The notes: generated by a model not told the origin, from the sequence alone. 64,000 bases of DNA from Silene conica (GCA_029255685.2 CM055319.2:20802247-20866246); one strand, 5' to 3'. Shown: positions 23,813-35,256, counted from the stretch's first letter. A program made the numbers and translations.

Positions 23813-24074
23813 ATAACATCACAATATGGACGACTAATTAATTAATATTAACAAGTGATGATAGGGTCTAAAACACGAAATTGTTGTTACTTGGTAATTC
23901 CCATGGATCAAATTTGTACAAGTCGACCTCGGCGATAATGGCAACGGGAAGAGGGGAAGAAGAGGCTTTCCTTTTGAGGTAATGAACGATGAGTTCTTCA
24001 TCAGTAGGATGAAATCGAAAACCAGGAGGTAGCTGAGGGTATGGTGGGGTAGAAGATGAATCTGTGCTCTCCAT
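22802..24074 (-). CDS. NAC domain transcription factor (NAM/NARS-like subgroup)
   Basis: A plant-specific DNA-binding transcription factor acting in the nucleus. Three exons on the minus strand, 24074-23891, 23772-23462 and 23365-22802, give 352 residues. Both introns (118 and 96 bp) are GT-AG and fall where NAC genes usually have them, after WELPS and after SLR. The NAC domain fills about residues 14-175: subdomain [20 protein letters not shown], then [47 protein letters not shown], the conserved [19 protein letters not shown] and WVLCRIYKK. The C-terminal half is Ser/Asn/His-rich with no fixed domain, as usual for the activation region. The start at 24074 (MESTDSSS) is preferred; an in-frame ATG at 24146 would add 24 basic residues not seen in this family. 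The domain resembles the NAC018/025/056 group, linked in Arabidopsis to seed and ripening functions, but the exact orthologue cannot be set here. Confidence 0.92.
23779..23812. repeat. (AAT)n microsatellite in NAC intron 1
   Basis: About nine AAT units lie within the 118-bp first intron of the NAC gene. It is a likely polymorphic marker. Confidence 0.85.
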
Positions 24075-24181
24075 GCCTACTTGCCTACTACTACTTTTTT
24101 CTCTTTTCTTCTTTCTACCAATTAAGGTTTGTTCATAGTACAACAACTTAGGCTAAACTTTTAATGTTATTCATCAAATGC

Positions 24182-24193
24182 CAATTTATATGC
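24182..24193 (-). promoter_or_regulatory. Possible TATA box of the NAC gene
   Basis: The minus strand reads GCATATAAATTG about 110 bp before the chosen start codon. The position is plausible for a plant core promoter and leaves a short 5' leader. No transcription start can be seen. Confidence 0.35.
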
Positions 24194-24319
24194 CTTGTTT
24201 GGCAAATATTGTCATATACTACTAGTATGTGGGTGGGTGAGATAGGCTGGTAGTACCCACTCATGTACCTCACTACCCCAATACTAGATCGACACCTAGC
24301 CTACTGCTCGACCCGTGAG

Positions 24320-25298
24320 TTTTCAGAGTTTAATATTTTTGAACTTCGTATAGGCAAAAATTAATTGACTAAACAACATATTAGGTGAAATTAGTAGATC
24401 GTGGCTTAAATAGTAGTTTGATCAATCAATCTACTAATTTTATGTGTTTGTTTAATAGCATATTCAGATAATATATTGGCTAAAATCTATTGTTTTTTAA
24501 TCGGTTGCTCTTGTAATATCATATTGAGTTTATACATGAGAATTGTAGATTTTCTATATAATCTGCTAGTTACCAAATACAAATTTTTACTAATGCTAAT
24601 TTAATAACCAAATGTGTTTGGTGTGGTGGTTGCTCACCTCATTCCTTAACCATGAGAGGGGATTATACACCAATGACGGTCATGATTTCATTAGATATTT
24701 AAAATTATTATGTTATTTAGCTATATTACGGATACGTTGATTTTGGGAAATAATCTATTTAAACCGAGAATGATCATCTTTATTTTCTAAATACGGATTT
24801 ACGGAATTTTTGGTTTTGAAGGGGACTGTACAACCGGTTGTATATATCTAGTAGTATAAATTTGGAGCTTTATCGCAAAAGATCTGAGCTTATATGTACA
24901 TTTTACGAGATTTATTGAGAAAAATTTGAGTGTCTTTATTAAAAAACGTTGAACTCAAAATATTATATTAAAACTCAAAAACAATACGTATAAACTAAAT
25001 AAGCTTTTACTTTTAACAATTAAAAAATTAAAAAGTAAATCCAAAATTTTTAAAGTTAAAAAAATGTATATGAGCTTAATTAGATTATATTGGAGGTATG
25101 ATACTTATATACATATAGATATACTCCTTCATATTCGATATATTCTTTCATATTTCCTAAAAGCATTATTCAGGATTTCTCCCCCTTTCCTACTTTGGAA
25201 CTTTTTATTCTTATTTTATTCATTTCTCTCTCATATTATCAAATCTCACCCAACTCTTTTATTCCAATTTTATTCCTTTTTTAATGTTCATGTCCTAC
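24320..25298. other. AT-rich intergenic DNA upstream of the NAC gene
   Basis: No coding frame or terminal repeats supported. The plus-strand frame at 25064-25312 is low-complexity (Phe/Leu/Tyr/Ser-rich) and unrecognised. Confidence 0.45.
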
Positions 25299-25556
25299 AA
25301 TTTCTTATTTAATTTCTAATTATTCATCACCCTCATATCACTAAACTCCACCCAATTCTTTACACTTATTTTATTCTCTACCTTATTCATGGTGCCTACT
25401 CAAAGGGGAACACGATATGGAATAGAAATTTTCTTATTTAATTCCTAATTATTCATGCATCTCTCCTATCACCAAATCCCACCCAATTTTTTGCACTTAT
25501 TTTATTCTCTAACTTATTCTCGGTGCCTAACTCAAAGAGAAACAATATATAGAATA
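25299..25556. repeat. Two tandem copies of a ~128-bp unit
   Basis: The phrase TTTCTTATTTAATTYCTAAT, followed by CACCCAATT, CACTTATTTTATTCTCTA and GGTGCCTA, occurs at about 25299-25427 and again at 25428-25556. The copies are about 80-85% alike by eye. They are non-coding, perhaps the interior of a decayed MITE. Confidence 0.6.
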
Positions 25557-25909
25557 AGAGAGAGTACAATCTTATTTGGGAGGTTAGGGTGACCGGGGAA
25601 AATTCAACTTATTCATTATTTGAGTTGAACTTAAGGGAAGAGGAATGGACATGAATCACATGATGCATGGACGGGAGAGAAATCTTATTTATATTAATAA
25701 TAAGAACATTTCGTGCAATTTCGTGCGTTCATGTTATTATATCCATTTTATTTTATTTTTTATTTTTAAATAAATGTAGAACCCACCACAAAAAAATATA
25801 TGGAATTAATTTATGAAAACCAACTATGTTAATAGAATTTCATCGAAAAATAAATACAAAATTTCAATGAACCATCATCCTCAATTTCATTTATGTTCCA
25901 TAAATAATA

Positions 25910-26169
25910 CTTCCTCCATTCCAATCAATTCTATACATTTCACTTTATGGGCACTATTCATAAGTCGAGTTAATCTTCGATACAACTTCTAATATATAAC
26001 GTAAAAGATAGTCATGTGAGATCTTGTTTAAATTGTCTTATCGAATACATTGTGAATATCAAATTTTTATAATTTTTATCGATATGTGACTAAAGATATT
26101 AACAAAATAATACGAGTATTGGCAAACGTGAATAAAGTAAATGTATAGAATTGATTGGAATGAAGGAAG
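25910..26169. mobile_element. Stowaway-like MITE, 260 bp (copy A)
   Basis: Ends CTTCCTCCATTCCAATCAAT and ATTGATTGGAATGAAGGAAG are long inverted repeats flanked by TA on both sides, as for Tc1/mariner-type Stowaway MITEs. The element at 31881-32140 is a second member of the same family, equal in length. Confidence 0.85.
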
Positions 26170-26171
26170 TA

Positions 26172-27084
26172 CAATATAAAAATGCATAATTTTCCCAATA
26201 GAATACTAAAAAAATAAAATAAAAAGGTGAACAAAAAACATTATTATACAGTGAAAATATAAATGATAAAAAATGGTAAAACAAATAACGTTGTTATATT
26301 ATTTTACAAGCTTTTAACTCTAACATTTGACCATCATAATAGCAAATTTTTGAAATATTACTAAATTTGACTAATTTTTTTGAATAAGAAATAGTTTCCA
26401 ACAAAAAAAATGTTATCAAATAGTATTGTTTTAATTTTCAATTTTAAAAATAAGATCTACAAAAAGTTAACAAAGTAAATGAACTATAAAATTCTATTAA
26501 ATTGATTTTAGAGTATTCCGTTAAAATAATACTCTAAAGAAATTCGTTGTAGATATTGAGCTTATCCACTAAAATGAGTAGATTTTAAAAAATTGTTATC
26601 ATGTTTTAACACTGCATTCGTGCATTTTTTCACGGATTTAAAACATGTGCAAACTTCAAACCATTGCAATTTTTGCACGTGTTTTAAATTATGATCATTA
26701 TAAAAGAAATAGAGTATAAGATATATATGTATTTTGGTTTACCATTTTTAAATATTAATTTATATCGATGTTTTTAAAACTATGTCCGTACAGTTTTACA
26801 CAAGTTAAAAACTAGTAAATCTTTTAATTAAGGAGGGTATTTGATTGCTTGACCCTAAGTTCATGGGAGACATAATTCTTCCGTTTCGGTGATTTGTTTG
26901 CTTATTTTATTTGGATGTCTTAGTTACTTGTTTGCATATTTATGTTAGGATTGCATTTGATGGGAAGTTGAATCATCTTACACCAAATTTGATGTATTTG
27001 TCATTTAATAATTGACTCATTTATCTTTCCATAATTTTTGTAGCAAAACCAAAGACAAATAAATGATCGGAACGAAAAAAAGTA
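26172..27084. other. AT-rich intergenic sequence
   Basis: No gene. The segment around 26620-26820 (GCATTTTTTCACGG and TTTAAAAC words, ending AAAAACTAGT) vaguely recalls a Helitron tail but has no convincing hairpin. Confidence 0.45.
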
Positions 27085-27390
27085 CTCCCTCCAATTCACC
27101 CTAAACTTCCCCCTACCCCAAATCACAATTTTTAAGAAAACGTATTAAAGAATTAATAAAAGATACATTTTGACTTGTATGTAGGAAAGAGAATGTATTA
27201 AAGAAGTAATAAGTGTATTGGAAGTGAGTAAGAGTGGGCCAAGGGAGTGACATTATTTGTAAATAATAAAACATAACTAGGATCCTATAGTCATTTACTA
27301 GCCCAAAAAGTAATCAAATAAAAAAAGAGGGAAGAAAACGTGATTATCGTTAATAAGGAAAGAGGGAAGAATAGGCTGAATAAGAGGGAG
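27085..27390. mobile_element. Stowaway-like MITE, 306 bp
   Basis: Left end CTCCCTCCAATTC and right end AATAAGAGGGAG, flanked by TA at 27083-27084 and 27391-27392. The inverted repeats are short and imperfect. The interior is non-coding. Confidence 0.6.
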
Positions 27391-27504
27391 TATGATTTAG
27401 TCTCAATGTGTCAATGTGTCATCAAGTCATCAAAGTTAAACAATAAATTGATGTAGAAAACATAAATGAATGAGAGCAAACATGGTGCATTATAAAGAAA
27501 CACA

Positions 27505-27672
27505 AATTCTTATTTGTGACGGGTAGTATATATACGTCGCAAATTTGTGACGGGTCAAATAAAATCTATTTGGGAAGATAAGGACAAACCTTTGTGATTA
27601 TCTATGTACCTTTACTTTTGTTTTATCTACCCATGTGGGTGTTATTCGACGGATAACCCGTCACGAGGGAGA
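27505..27672. mobile_element. Possible Mutator-type MITE with GTGACGGGT ends
   Basis: TTTGTGACGGGT occurs at the left, repeated once near 27546, and ACCCGTCACGAGG in inverted form at the right near 27655-27668. I cannot define the exact ends or a target duplication. Confidence 0.35.
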
Positions 27673-28004
27673 CTTATTGAGAAAGAAATAGGGCTACGGA
27701 GTATTCTATTAGACAAAAACTCAAATAAAATTGTTATCTGGTATTTGACAAACTAATAAATTATAAAAACTTTAGCATATCAGGTGCTCTTGCTATACAT
27801 TTACAATTAATAATAATTATTTTAGTGAAATATGAGATTTCGAATGATATTACAAAGTCAAATAACGGAAAGTTGAATAAATTTTAATAATTAATAAAAA
27901 TTAATTATAATGTTTAGAAATATATGGAGTGTACTTTATTGTAATAACATACCCTATATTATTTTGGCATAAGAGTAGAAATTAATAACATCGAATATTC
28001 AAAA

Positions 28005-28180
28005 ACTGTCTCAAAAATTGTTTATTAAAAAAACCGTCTCAAAAATTGTTTATTATTCGTAAAAACCGATTACAATTGTTTATTATAAAAACCGTCTCAA
28101 AAATTGTTTATTCTTCCTACAAACCGATTACAATTGTTTATTATAAAAACCGTCTCAAAAATTAACCGTAAAAACCGTCA
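28005..28180. repeat. Tandem repeat, ~60-bp unit, about three copies
   Basis: AAACCGTCTCAAAAATTGTT, TTATT and AAACCGATTACAATTGTTTA alternate through the stretch with small length changes. Confidence 0.75.
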
Positions 28181-28338
28181 CCAAAACACATGTTTACTAA
28201 TTTGGATGTAAGGGCAAAATAGGAATAAATTGAAAAATAGGAGGCGTAACAAGTAAAACGGGGGGCGTGATATAACAATTCCCTTCATGTTTGTAGGGGG
28301 CATATACCCCATGCATGTTTTTGCAGAAGATTGGAGTA

Positions 28339-28421
28339 CTCCCTTCATTCCATTCATTTGTTTGTAGTTGACTAAACAGTTTTCACAAAGAATAAATAAA
28401 TGATTATTGAGACGGATGAAG
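28339..28421. mobile_element. Very short Stowaway-like MITE, 83 bp
   Basis: CTCCCTTCATTCCATTCATT at the left and GAGACGGATGAAG at the right form an imperfect inverted repeat flanked by TA. This could be an internally deleted copy. Confidence 0.5.
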
Positions 28422-28585
28422 TAATAAACACTAGTATGACGACCACACTTTTCTTGTTACTTATACCAATATAGTCCAATTGGTGAGTTGAGTAAATATA
28501 TAGGATCAAAATATGAAAAGTAATATGAAAAGATCATCGGTGGAGTAAACATTGTTTTAGCGATAATAAAAAGTCCTTGCGGCAG

Positions 28586-29480
28586 TTTTTTTTTTTTTTT
28601 TTTTTTTTTTTTAAGGTAAGGAAACTAGGTTGATCCTCTTGGGTAGGACCAACCTATCTCATCCTTTCGAATGAGTAAGGTAAGTTGAAGCCACCGGCTT
28701 TCAACCCACCTCGAAAGAGTTGGACATAAATGTCCAACGGAAGCCATGAAGTCAGCAACCTTGTTGGCTTCACGGAAGCAATGTTTAATTATCACTTCAT
28801 CGAAAAGATGAAGATCAAGTTTCACATCCTTGATAATACTAGAGATTTCCCACGGAATCTGCCAAGTGCTACGTAGGGCGTTGATAACACATAAATTATC
28901 ACCCTCCACAATTAACTTAGAGATTCCTAAGTGTTTAGCGGCTAAAATACCTTCTTTTAAGGCGAGTGCTTCTGCGACAATAATACTATTAGATCCGCAC
29001 TTTTTTGCTCCTAACAACACGACTTCACCATTATGATCTCTTATACAATATCCTAAAACAGCTTTATCGCCATCTATTCTCGATCCATCAAAATTTAGCT
29101 TTAGAAAACCATTTCTAGGTTTCTCCCACCAGATTTCCTTCTTACTAGAACCGTTTCTAACAGACTTTACTTTCTCAGGATTGTTGAGATCTTTATGTCT
29201 AGTTTCGTTCCAGGCCTTAATGCTATTATTACATAACGTAATAAGCTTGTTTATATTGAAATTTACATTATTAAAGATAATATCATTTCTATAAAGCCAT
29301 GCATTCCACCAAATAAAAATGATCTTAACGAAATCATTTTGTGGAATTAAGTCTTTTAGATAATTAAGCTTCATTAGAAAACTTCGACTCGCAATATTAT
29401 CATAATTTGACAAAAAGTTATTGTAGCTAGTAATATTCATTTCTTGGATAATATTATCCACTTTTATACGCATTCGAGAC
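28586..29480 (-). pseudogene. 5'-truncated L1-type LINE, 3' end with RNase H-like domain and poly(A)
   Basis: On the minus strand an open frame (28625-29581, 318 residues) carries FIWWNAWLYRNDIIFNN, typical of the segment before the terminal domain of plant L1 elements. An RNase H-like domain follows with the expected acidic blocks LNFDGS, VAEALALKEG, LIVEGDNL and, near the end, REANKVADFMAS. About 10 bp past the stop codon is a poly(A) tail, seen as 27 Ts on the plus strand at 28586-28612. The reverse transcriptase and endonuclease are absent, as in a 5'-truncated insertion. The first ~35 codons of the frame are made from the tandem repeat at 29488-29660 and are probably not LINE sequence. 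I found no target-site duplication. Confidence 0.7.
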
Positions 29481-29487
29481 GGTACGA

Positions 29488-29660
29488 TCATTAGGGTAAA
29501 TAGGTAGCAAAGTTCTCCGTCATGAGTTTTGATCATTAGGGTAAACGGGTAGTAAAGTTCTCCATCATGAGTTTTAATCACTACTGCATTCCCTCATGAA
29601 TTTTGATCATTATGGTAAACGGATAGTAAAGTTCTCCCTCATGAGTTTTAACCACTACAA
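29488..29660. repeat. Tandem repeat, ~57-bp unit, three copies with a short insertion
   Basis: Units contain GATCATTAGGGTAAA, TAGTAAAGTTCTCC and TCATGAGTTTT. They adjoin the 5' end of the LINE fragment and are read into its open frame. Confidence 0.8.
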
Positions 29661-29769
29661 CATTCCTAGAGCTTGAACCCAGGTAATGGAGTATTAGGAG
29701 AAAATAACCATGATTCCTAAAAGGAAAACCAAACCCTCTCTCACTATTGGGTTGTTCATAAGCATACAA

Positions 29770-30190
29770 TTTATATTAGAGACTTTCTATTATATCTATC
29801 GAGTTTTTAAGTCTTCGTATAACTTGACAAAAAAACTGTAGAATTAAAAATAATATATACAAGGAATATTTGTAAGTTGTCAAATGATTCTAAATAAATT
29901 TTAAAACGTGCAATATCGAGGCATAAAAATTAAGCACAATGAAGATTTATCAATTTTTAGTAGCTCGAACATTATGAAAAATGCTTTGCATATCGGGTTA
30001 ACTTTGAATATCATTATATCAGTATATCGCTATAAAGCAAATGGTTACTTATATTTTAGTTATATGAAAAAAGACATTAACGCCGAATTCTACTTAAACA
30101 TTAGCATTATTAATCATACATAGTGATTAGAACAGAATTACGCAAATACATTTTTTTTAAAGTTATTCTCATGATAAATATTCCAAAATC
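29770..30190. other. AT-rich intergenic sequence
   Basis: The plus-strand frame at 29908-30123 has no recognisable feature. Nothing else is supported. Confidence 0.45.
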
Positions 30191-30194
30191 ATTA

Positions 30195-30452
30195 CTCGCT
30201 CCATTCTTTTTATATCACCTCATTCCCCTTTTGGACACTATTCACAATCGAGTATTCAACGTCAGTTTTCTCTCAATCCGTTCACGGAAATATATTCATG
30301 TGAGATCTTTTTTAATTTGTCTTGATAAGAGGATTAATAATATCAAAATTTTATAATTTTTAGTAGTATGTAGCTAAAGATATAATCGAAACAAAATGAG
30401 TATCGACAAACGTGTATAAAGAAATGAGGTGATATAAAAAGAATGGAGGGCG
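30195..30452. mobile_element. Stowaway-like MITE, 258 bp
   Basis: CTCGCTCCATTCTTTTTATA and TATAAAAAGAATGGAGGGCG are inverted, flanked by TA (30193-30194 and 30453-30454). Part of the interior (CACTATTCACAA...GAGATCTTTTTTAATTTGTCTT) resembles that of the 260-bp copies at 25910 and 31881, so the three are distant relatives. Confidence 0.8.
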
Positions 30453-30560
30453 TATATGTTATGACGCAGACAAGCTCAGGCTTGAAATTTAGTATAGTTA
30501 AAAGTTGGAATGAGTTTGCTTGTTGTAGACTACTTCGTATAATAATGTTACATACATTAA

Positions 30561-31350
30561 GGGGCCGTTTGGTTACCCTTTTAATTCACGGGAAGTTCAA
30601 CATCCCATGAATTGGATTTTTGGAGAGTTGTTTGGTTACCCCATTTGTGGAAAAATGGAGGAACTCAAACTCCCCCCATGGGTTCTACCTCCCATATGAT
30701 GTGGGAAGTTAATGACCGACTCCCCCCTCGGTGTGTTGTACTTCCCACGTTTTATCATAACTAAAATGACTTTTTTGCCCTTATTATTTACTCAAAAAAA
30801 TCTATCATTTTCCCTCATATTTTTTAACCTAAACCCAAACGAATTAGTCGACTTTTTTAAAATAATTTTACATATGCATACGTGCAAGACTTGTTAATTC
30901 CCAATTAGTCGAATTAGTAATATCTTATAACTTTTATTAAAGTTTCAAACTTTCATTTTGAGTGTTTTCTTTTCTTGAACAATAGTGGTGATGCTACTCG
31001 AAACACTTTTTTTTATAAATTATGTTCAATTTCTTTTATGTTGATGATGTAATTTGGTTGAGTTATGACTACACATGGACGTTATGACTATTACAACTAC
31101 TTTATAAGTAAAGTTATATAGAATAGTTTTGTTTTTAATAAAGGGCATAATGGTACTTATAAACAAAATCATGGGAATTAGATTGGTACAACCAAACAAG
31201 ATATGGGAATCCAATTCATGGGAAGTGTGAATTCCCTCATGTCAACCAAACATCTTTTTGTAAAATCATGGGAACGTGATGTGGGAAGTAAGTTCCCTGG
31301 ATTTACAACTTCCTACAGGAAATAACTTCCTGGATGAACCAAACAAGCCC
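30561..31350. mobile_element. Tourist-like MITE, 790 bp, TAA target duplication
   Basis: GGGGCCGTTTGGTTACCC at the left and AACCAAACAAGCCC at the right are inverted, flanked by TAA (30558-30560 and 31351-31353). Subterminal segments also fold back (CATGGGAAGT/ACTTCCCAC phrases near both ends). The interior is non-coding. Confidence 0.75.
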
Positions 31351-31455
31351 TAAAGTATAATGTATAATAAACCTTTTATAAGACACATTTGTACATATTC
31401 TTTTTAATATTAAAACGATTTTAACAACATTTCACAAGACAAAATAAAACAAATA

Positions 31456-31756
31456 CTCCCTCCTACTTATTATAAGTGTCACATTGCCCATTTCGATTTA
31501 TTCGTCAAAGTGTACATTGTCTATATTTAGTAAATTTTTATACTTATTTTAATCACTTCAACCCTCAACAAGACAACAATACCCCACCTCACGTTATAAC
31601 ACTACTTATTTTAATCTCTCTACCCACAATTGTAATCAATAATATCTTGTCGCTCTTCCATCTTCTTACACCCCACAATACTTTTCATTATTTAACTAGT
31701 TTTCTTAATTTTTGTATCCTTCCAACCATGTGACACTTATAATAAGTAATATGGAG
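31456..31756. mobile_element. Stowaway-like MITE, 301 bp
   Basis: CTCCCTCCTACTTATTATAA and TTATAATAAGTAATATGGAG are inverted repeats flanked by TA; the arm continues through GTGTCAC. Confidence 0.8.
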
Positions 31757-31880
31757 TAATTTAATTGTACTTATTATTTTAATTTTGTTTTTTATACCTT
31801 ATTTAACACATTTTGAAACCCGTTTTAAATACGGAGTAATAATTTACTCCGTATGATCTAAGGATGGGAACTGGGAAGTA

Positions 31881-32140
31881 CTTCCTCCATTCCAATCAAT
31901 TCTATACATTTCACTTTTTGGGCACTATTCATAAGTCAAGTCAATCTTCGACACAACTTTTAATATATTAGATAAAAGATAGTCATGTGAGATCTTGTTT
32001 AAATTGTCTTACCGGGTACATTGTGAATATCCAAATGTTATAATTTTTAACGATATGTAACTAAAGATATTAACAAAAGAAAACGAGTATTAACAAACGT
32101 GAATAAAGCAAATGTATAGAATTGATTGGAATGAAGGAAG
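31881..32140. mobile_element. Stowaway-like MITE, 260 bp (copy B)
   Basis: Ends CTTCCTCCATTCCAATCAAT and ATTGATTGGAATGAAGGAAG, flanked by TA. Same length and closely similar throughout to the element at 25910-26169. Confidence 0.85.
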
Positions 32141-32856
32141 TAAGTTTTTGTGTTAATGGAATTATGAAATCTCATAATTTGGGTGGGTTATGCCAATTGA
32201 ATATTGACGCATGTGGGTTATGAAGTGGGGCCCGGAAAGACAAAGTAGCATGTAACAAACAAAAGACAATAGTATGAGAAAAGCAGTTATCTCAGGTATG
32301 AAAGCAGCTTTTAAGAAGGGTTGATGTCACACTTTCCTTATGCTGAGAACATGGCCCACCATCTCCGCCGCCTCTTCTTGTCAGCCAACTAACTGATTTC
32401 GGCAAAACTAATTGACATTTTATATCGTGTGATATGCTACCCCCATCACTTTATATGCTTTCTTCTTCAACATTTGTGTCCACTTGTGACTCAAACATGT
32501 GTCTGCGCCTATCTAAGATAAATGTTAGTAACAATTACGGATTACTTCAATAAACATCTCTTTTAACACAAATATATCCGTATTAAGATAAGCCGAATTA
32601 AGTAGTTATCACCTGTATAAATAAGATAAAAATGAAAAAGTTGGAAAATCTAAAATATTTGTCTTATTTCTACAAATGGGTTATTATTTGACTAGTCTTA
32701 AACTTAACACGAATACTTCCGTTTTCAATGAGATTTTTTCTTACTTAAAACGTATATCCTGTATAAATGGTAATATACCTTATTTAGCCTAAAAATAACT
32801 AAATTATTCTTATACCTACCATCTATTTACTAATTTACTATCTAATGACCCATTTA
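32141..32856. other. AT-rich intergenic sequence
   Basis: No gene, terminal repeat or array recognised. Confidence 0.45.
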
Positions 32857-32864
32857 CCTACTCG

Positions 32865-33313
32865 TAGAGTTGGCAAATAAAGACACGACACGAAAACACG
32901 ACACGAACCCGACACAAAATTAATAGGTTTGGGTTGAGGCTTAATGACCCATTTATGTAAGTGGGTCGACACGAACACGACACGATATTTAATTGGGTCG
33001 GGTTTGGGTTGAGCTCTTTAAACACGAACCCGACACGAATGACCCGTTTACTAAATTAATCCTAATTTTTTTATACTCCATCACATAAATATACTTAAAC
33101 TTTCTAAATATGGACATGACACGAAAACACGACACGAACCCGACACGAAATTAACAGGTTAGGGTTAAGGCTTGATGACCCATTTATCTAAGTGGGTCAA
33201 CACGAACACGACACGAAATTTAATTGGGTCGGGTTTGGGTTGGAGGTTTTGTGACCCGTTTACATGTGACACGAACACGAACATGATACGACCCGATCTG
33301 TTTGCCAGGTCTA
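32865..33313. mobile_element. hAT-like MITE, 449 bp, made of two direct copies
   Basis: TAGAGTTGGCAAA and TTTGCCAGGTCTA are the terminal repeats. The flanks carry a perfect 8-bp duplication CCTACTCG (32857-32864 and 33314-33321). The element body is essentially a ~130-bp block (GACACGAAAACACGACACGA ... AATTGGGTCGGGTTTGGGTT) present twice in direct orientation, at about 32881-33015 and 33115-33242. Confidence 0.85.
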
Positions 33314-33321
33314 CCTACTCG

Positions 33322-33954
33322 CTTAATTTTTAATCACACATTGAAAACGAACAATATCCGTTACAAGTTGAAGACAAATAATGTCATTCTCACAAAATGC
33401 AAACGACACATGAAATGTTTCATTCCCTCCACTTGTCTCTTCACACTTACCTTGTTGTGAGAAAGATATTATCCGTCTTCAGCCTATGATGGATATTATC
33501 CGTCTTCAGCAAGACTTTTTGATTTTTAGTTCAGCGTTATATTATTCACTAGTTTTATACCAGTACAAAAAATGTACGAGTCTGTTTTTAAAAACATCTT
33601 TTTATATTCGTAAATATGTTGGATTAATTAATACAAATATAATTAAACATGAAAGTAAACGTGAAATATATAAATTATAAATTTGGTCAAAACGATTTTG
33701 ACTCCAAATTGTTTTACTGACATTAAATTATTAATTTTTTATAAAGATTATTATAAATCGAAACAAAAAAATTTTAGCGAAACGGTTTCTAAATAGGATC
33801 ACTGAGAGACATTTAACATGATACGGTGAGATACTTATTTAAATTTTATTTTTCATGTTATGTCTCTTACGAGACTTACCGCAACTGAAATTAATGGTAA
33901 TGTTATTTAACAGAAATTGTCAAACTTTATAAAATGAATTTTATTATCAAACTA
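33322..33954. other. AT-rich intergenic sequence left of the Helitron
   Basis: A short direct repeat (GATATTATCCGTCTTCAGC at about 33465 and 33491) is the only structure seen. Confidence 0.45.
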
Positions 33955-35256
33955 TCATTATATATATTAAAGAATTACGTAAAATCGCTGACGTGGCGCA
34001 ATATGGTTTCAGAAAACCATTTTTCAAGCCCTCTCATTCACTCTCACAATTTCAATTTTTCTCGGCCAATTAAAATTAGCCATGTCAGCAACCGTGATAT
34101 TCCTAGGATGACATTACATAATCACGTAATATTTAATATTTAATATTAAGCAAATATATGTCACATAATATTTCTTTACTTTTTTAAGTCAATATGTCAA
34201 CCGTAATATTAACCAAAGATATGTCAACCGTAATATTTAATATTAAGCAAAGATTCGTAATATTAAGATTTCTTTTTTTAGTCAATATGTCACGTAATAT
34301 TAATATTTCTTTTTTTAATCAATATGCCAATTTCCCATAAGATATTTTATAATTAATATGGAAAATTTATAATTTATAACTACTCTAATTTTATAATTTA
34401 TAATTTCACAAGTTATGTAAGCATATTATTAATTTAATGATTGAAATATTTCATGATAATCACGTAAACTATAAATTTGTCTTAGATTTTCCTTATTTGA
34501 TACAATATTCAATTTTAATTTGTATTAGAACCTTTTATAAGTTAATTTATCTTATATTTTAATTTATTTGTTCTTTCATTCTCCTAACTATTCGTCTTAT
34601 AAATCTAACAATTTGATGCAACTAATATAACCACAATCTTTGACTATAATTTTCATTTTCTGTAGGATATAGAATTTAATTATCTTAATTTTGTTTTTTT
34701 TTTATAATTTATATCTTAAATTACTTAAATTTGTACTCCCTCCGTCCCGATCAATTGTTATCTATTGCTTTTGACACAAAGATTAAGAAAAGAAGTATAA
34801 ATGAATCTGGACCACACAAATTATATGGCCCCACATGTAATCAAATGTCATCCACAAAAAGTTGCCAAAAATGGAAATAGATAACAATTCAATGATACAC
34901 CCCAAAATGGAAATAGATAACAAATGACCGGGACGGAGGGAGTATATTATAATTTCTTTTTTTAACTATGTTTTAATTGTTTCATTTTAATCCTATCTTA
35001 CGTTTGTGACTCTTATTAACATTATCATGTGTTAGCTTATTAACTTACCTAACTTGAAGTTCTCGAATGTGAATGTTATAATTTTCGTATATATATATAT
35101 TTCAATATATATAATAATATTATATTATTTATTTTTTATTTTTAAAAAGTACACATGTTCGAATAAATAGAATTGGTTATATAATAAGTAAAATATATAG
35201 TCATCTTTAGAAATAAGTGTACACAAACCCGTGATTTTTCACGGGTGTTACACTAG
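33955..35256 (+). mobile_element. Non-autonomous Helitron, 1302 bp
   Basis: The 5' end reads TCATTATATATATTAAAG with GCTGACGTGGCGC shortly after, as in many plant Helitrons. The 3' end has a stem CCCGTGA-TTTT-TCACGGG followed by TGTTACA and CTAG. The element sits between A (33954) and T (35257) with no target duplication, as expected for rolling-circle insertion. It encodes no Rep/helicase. A Stowaway MITE is nested at 34736-34942. Repeated ATATGTCAACCGTAATATT phrases occur near 34190-34310. Confidence 0.8.
34736..34942. mobile_element. Stowaway MITE, 207 bp, nested in the Helitron
   Basis: Canonical ends CTCCCTCCGTCCCGATCAAT and GACCGGGACGGAGGGAG with TA on each side. Because it interrupts the Helitron, it is the younger insertion. 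Confidence 0.9.

Noticed and set aside
24075..24146. Upstream in-frame ATG of the NAC gene
   Set aside because: It would add 24 basic residues ahead of MESTDSSS that NAC proteins of this type do not have; more likely 5' leader.
26620..26818. Helitron-like tail ending AAAAACTAGT
   Set aside because: There is no stable hairpin immediately before CTAG and no 5' TC terminus could be paired with it.
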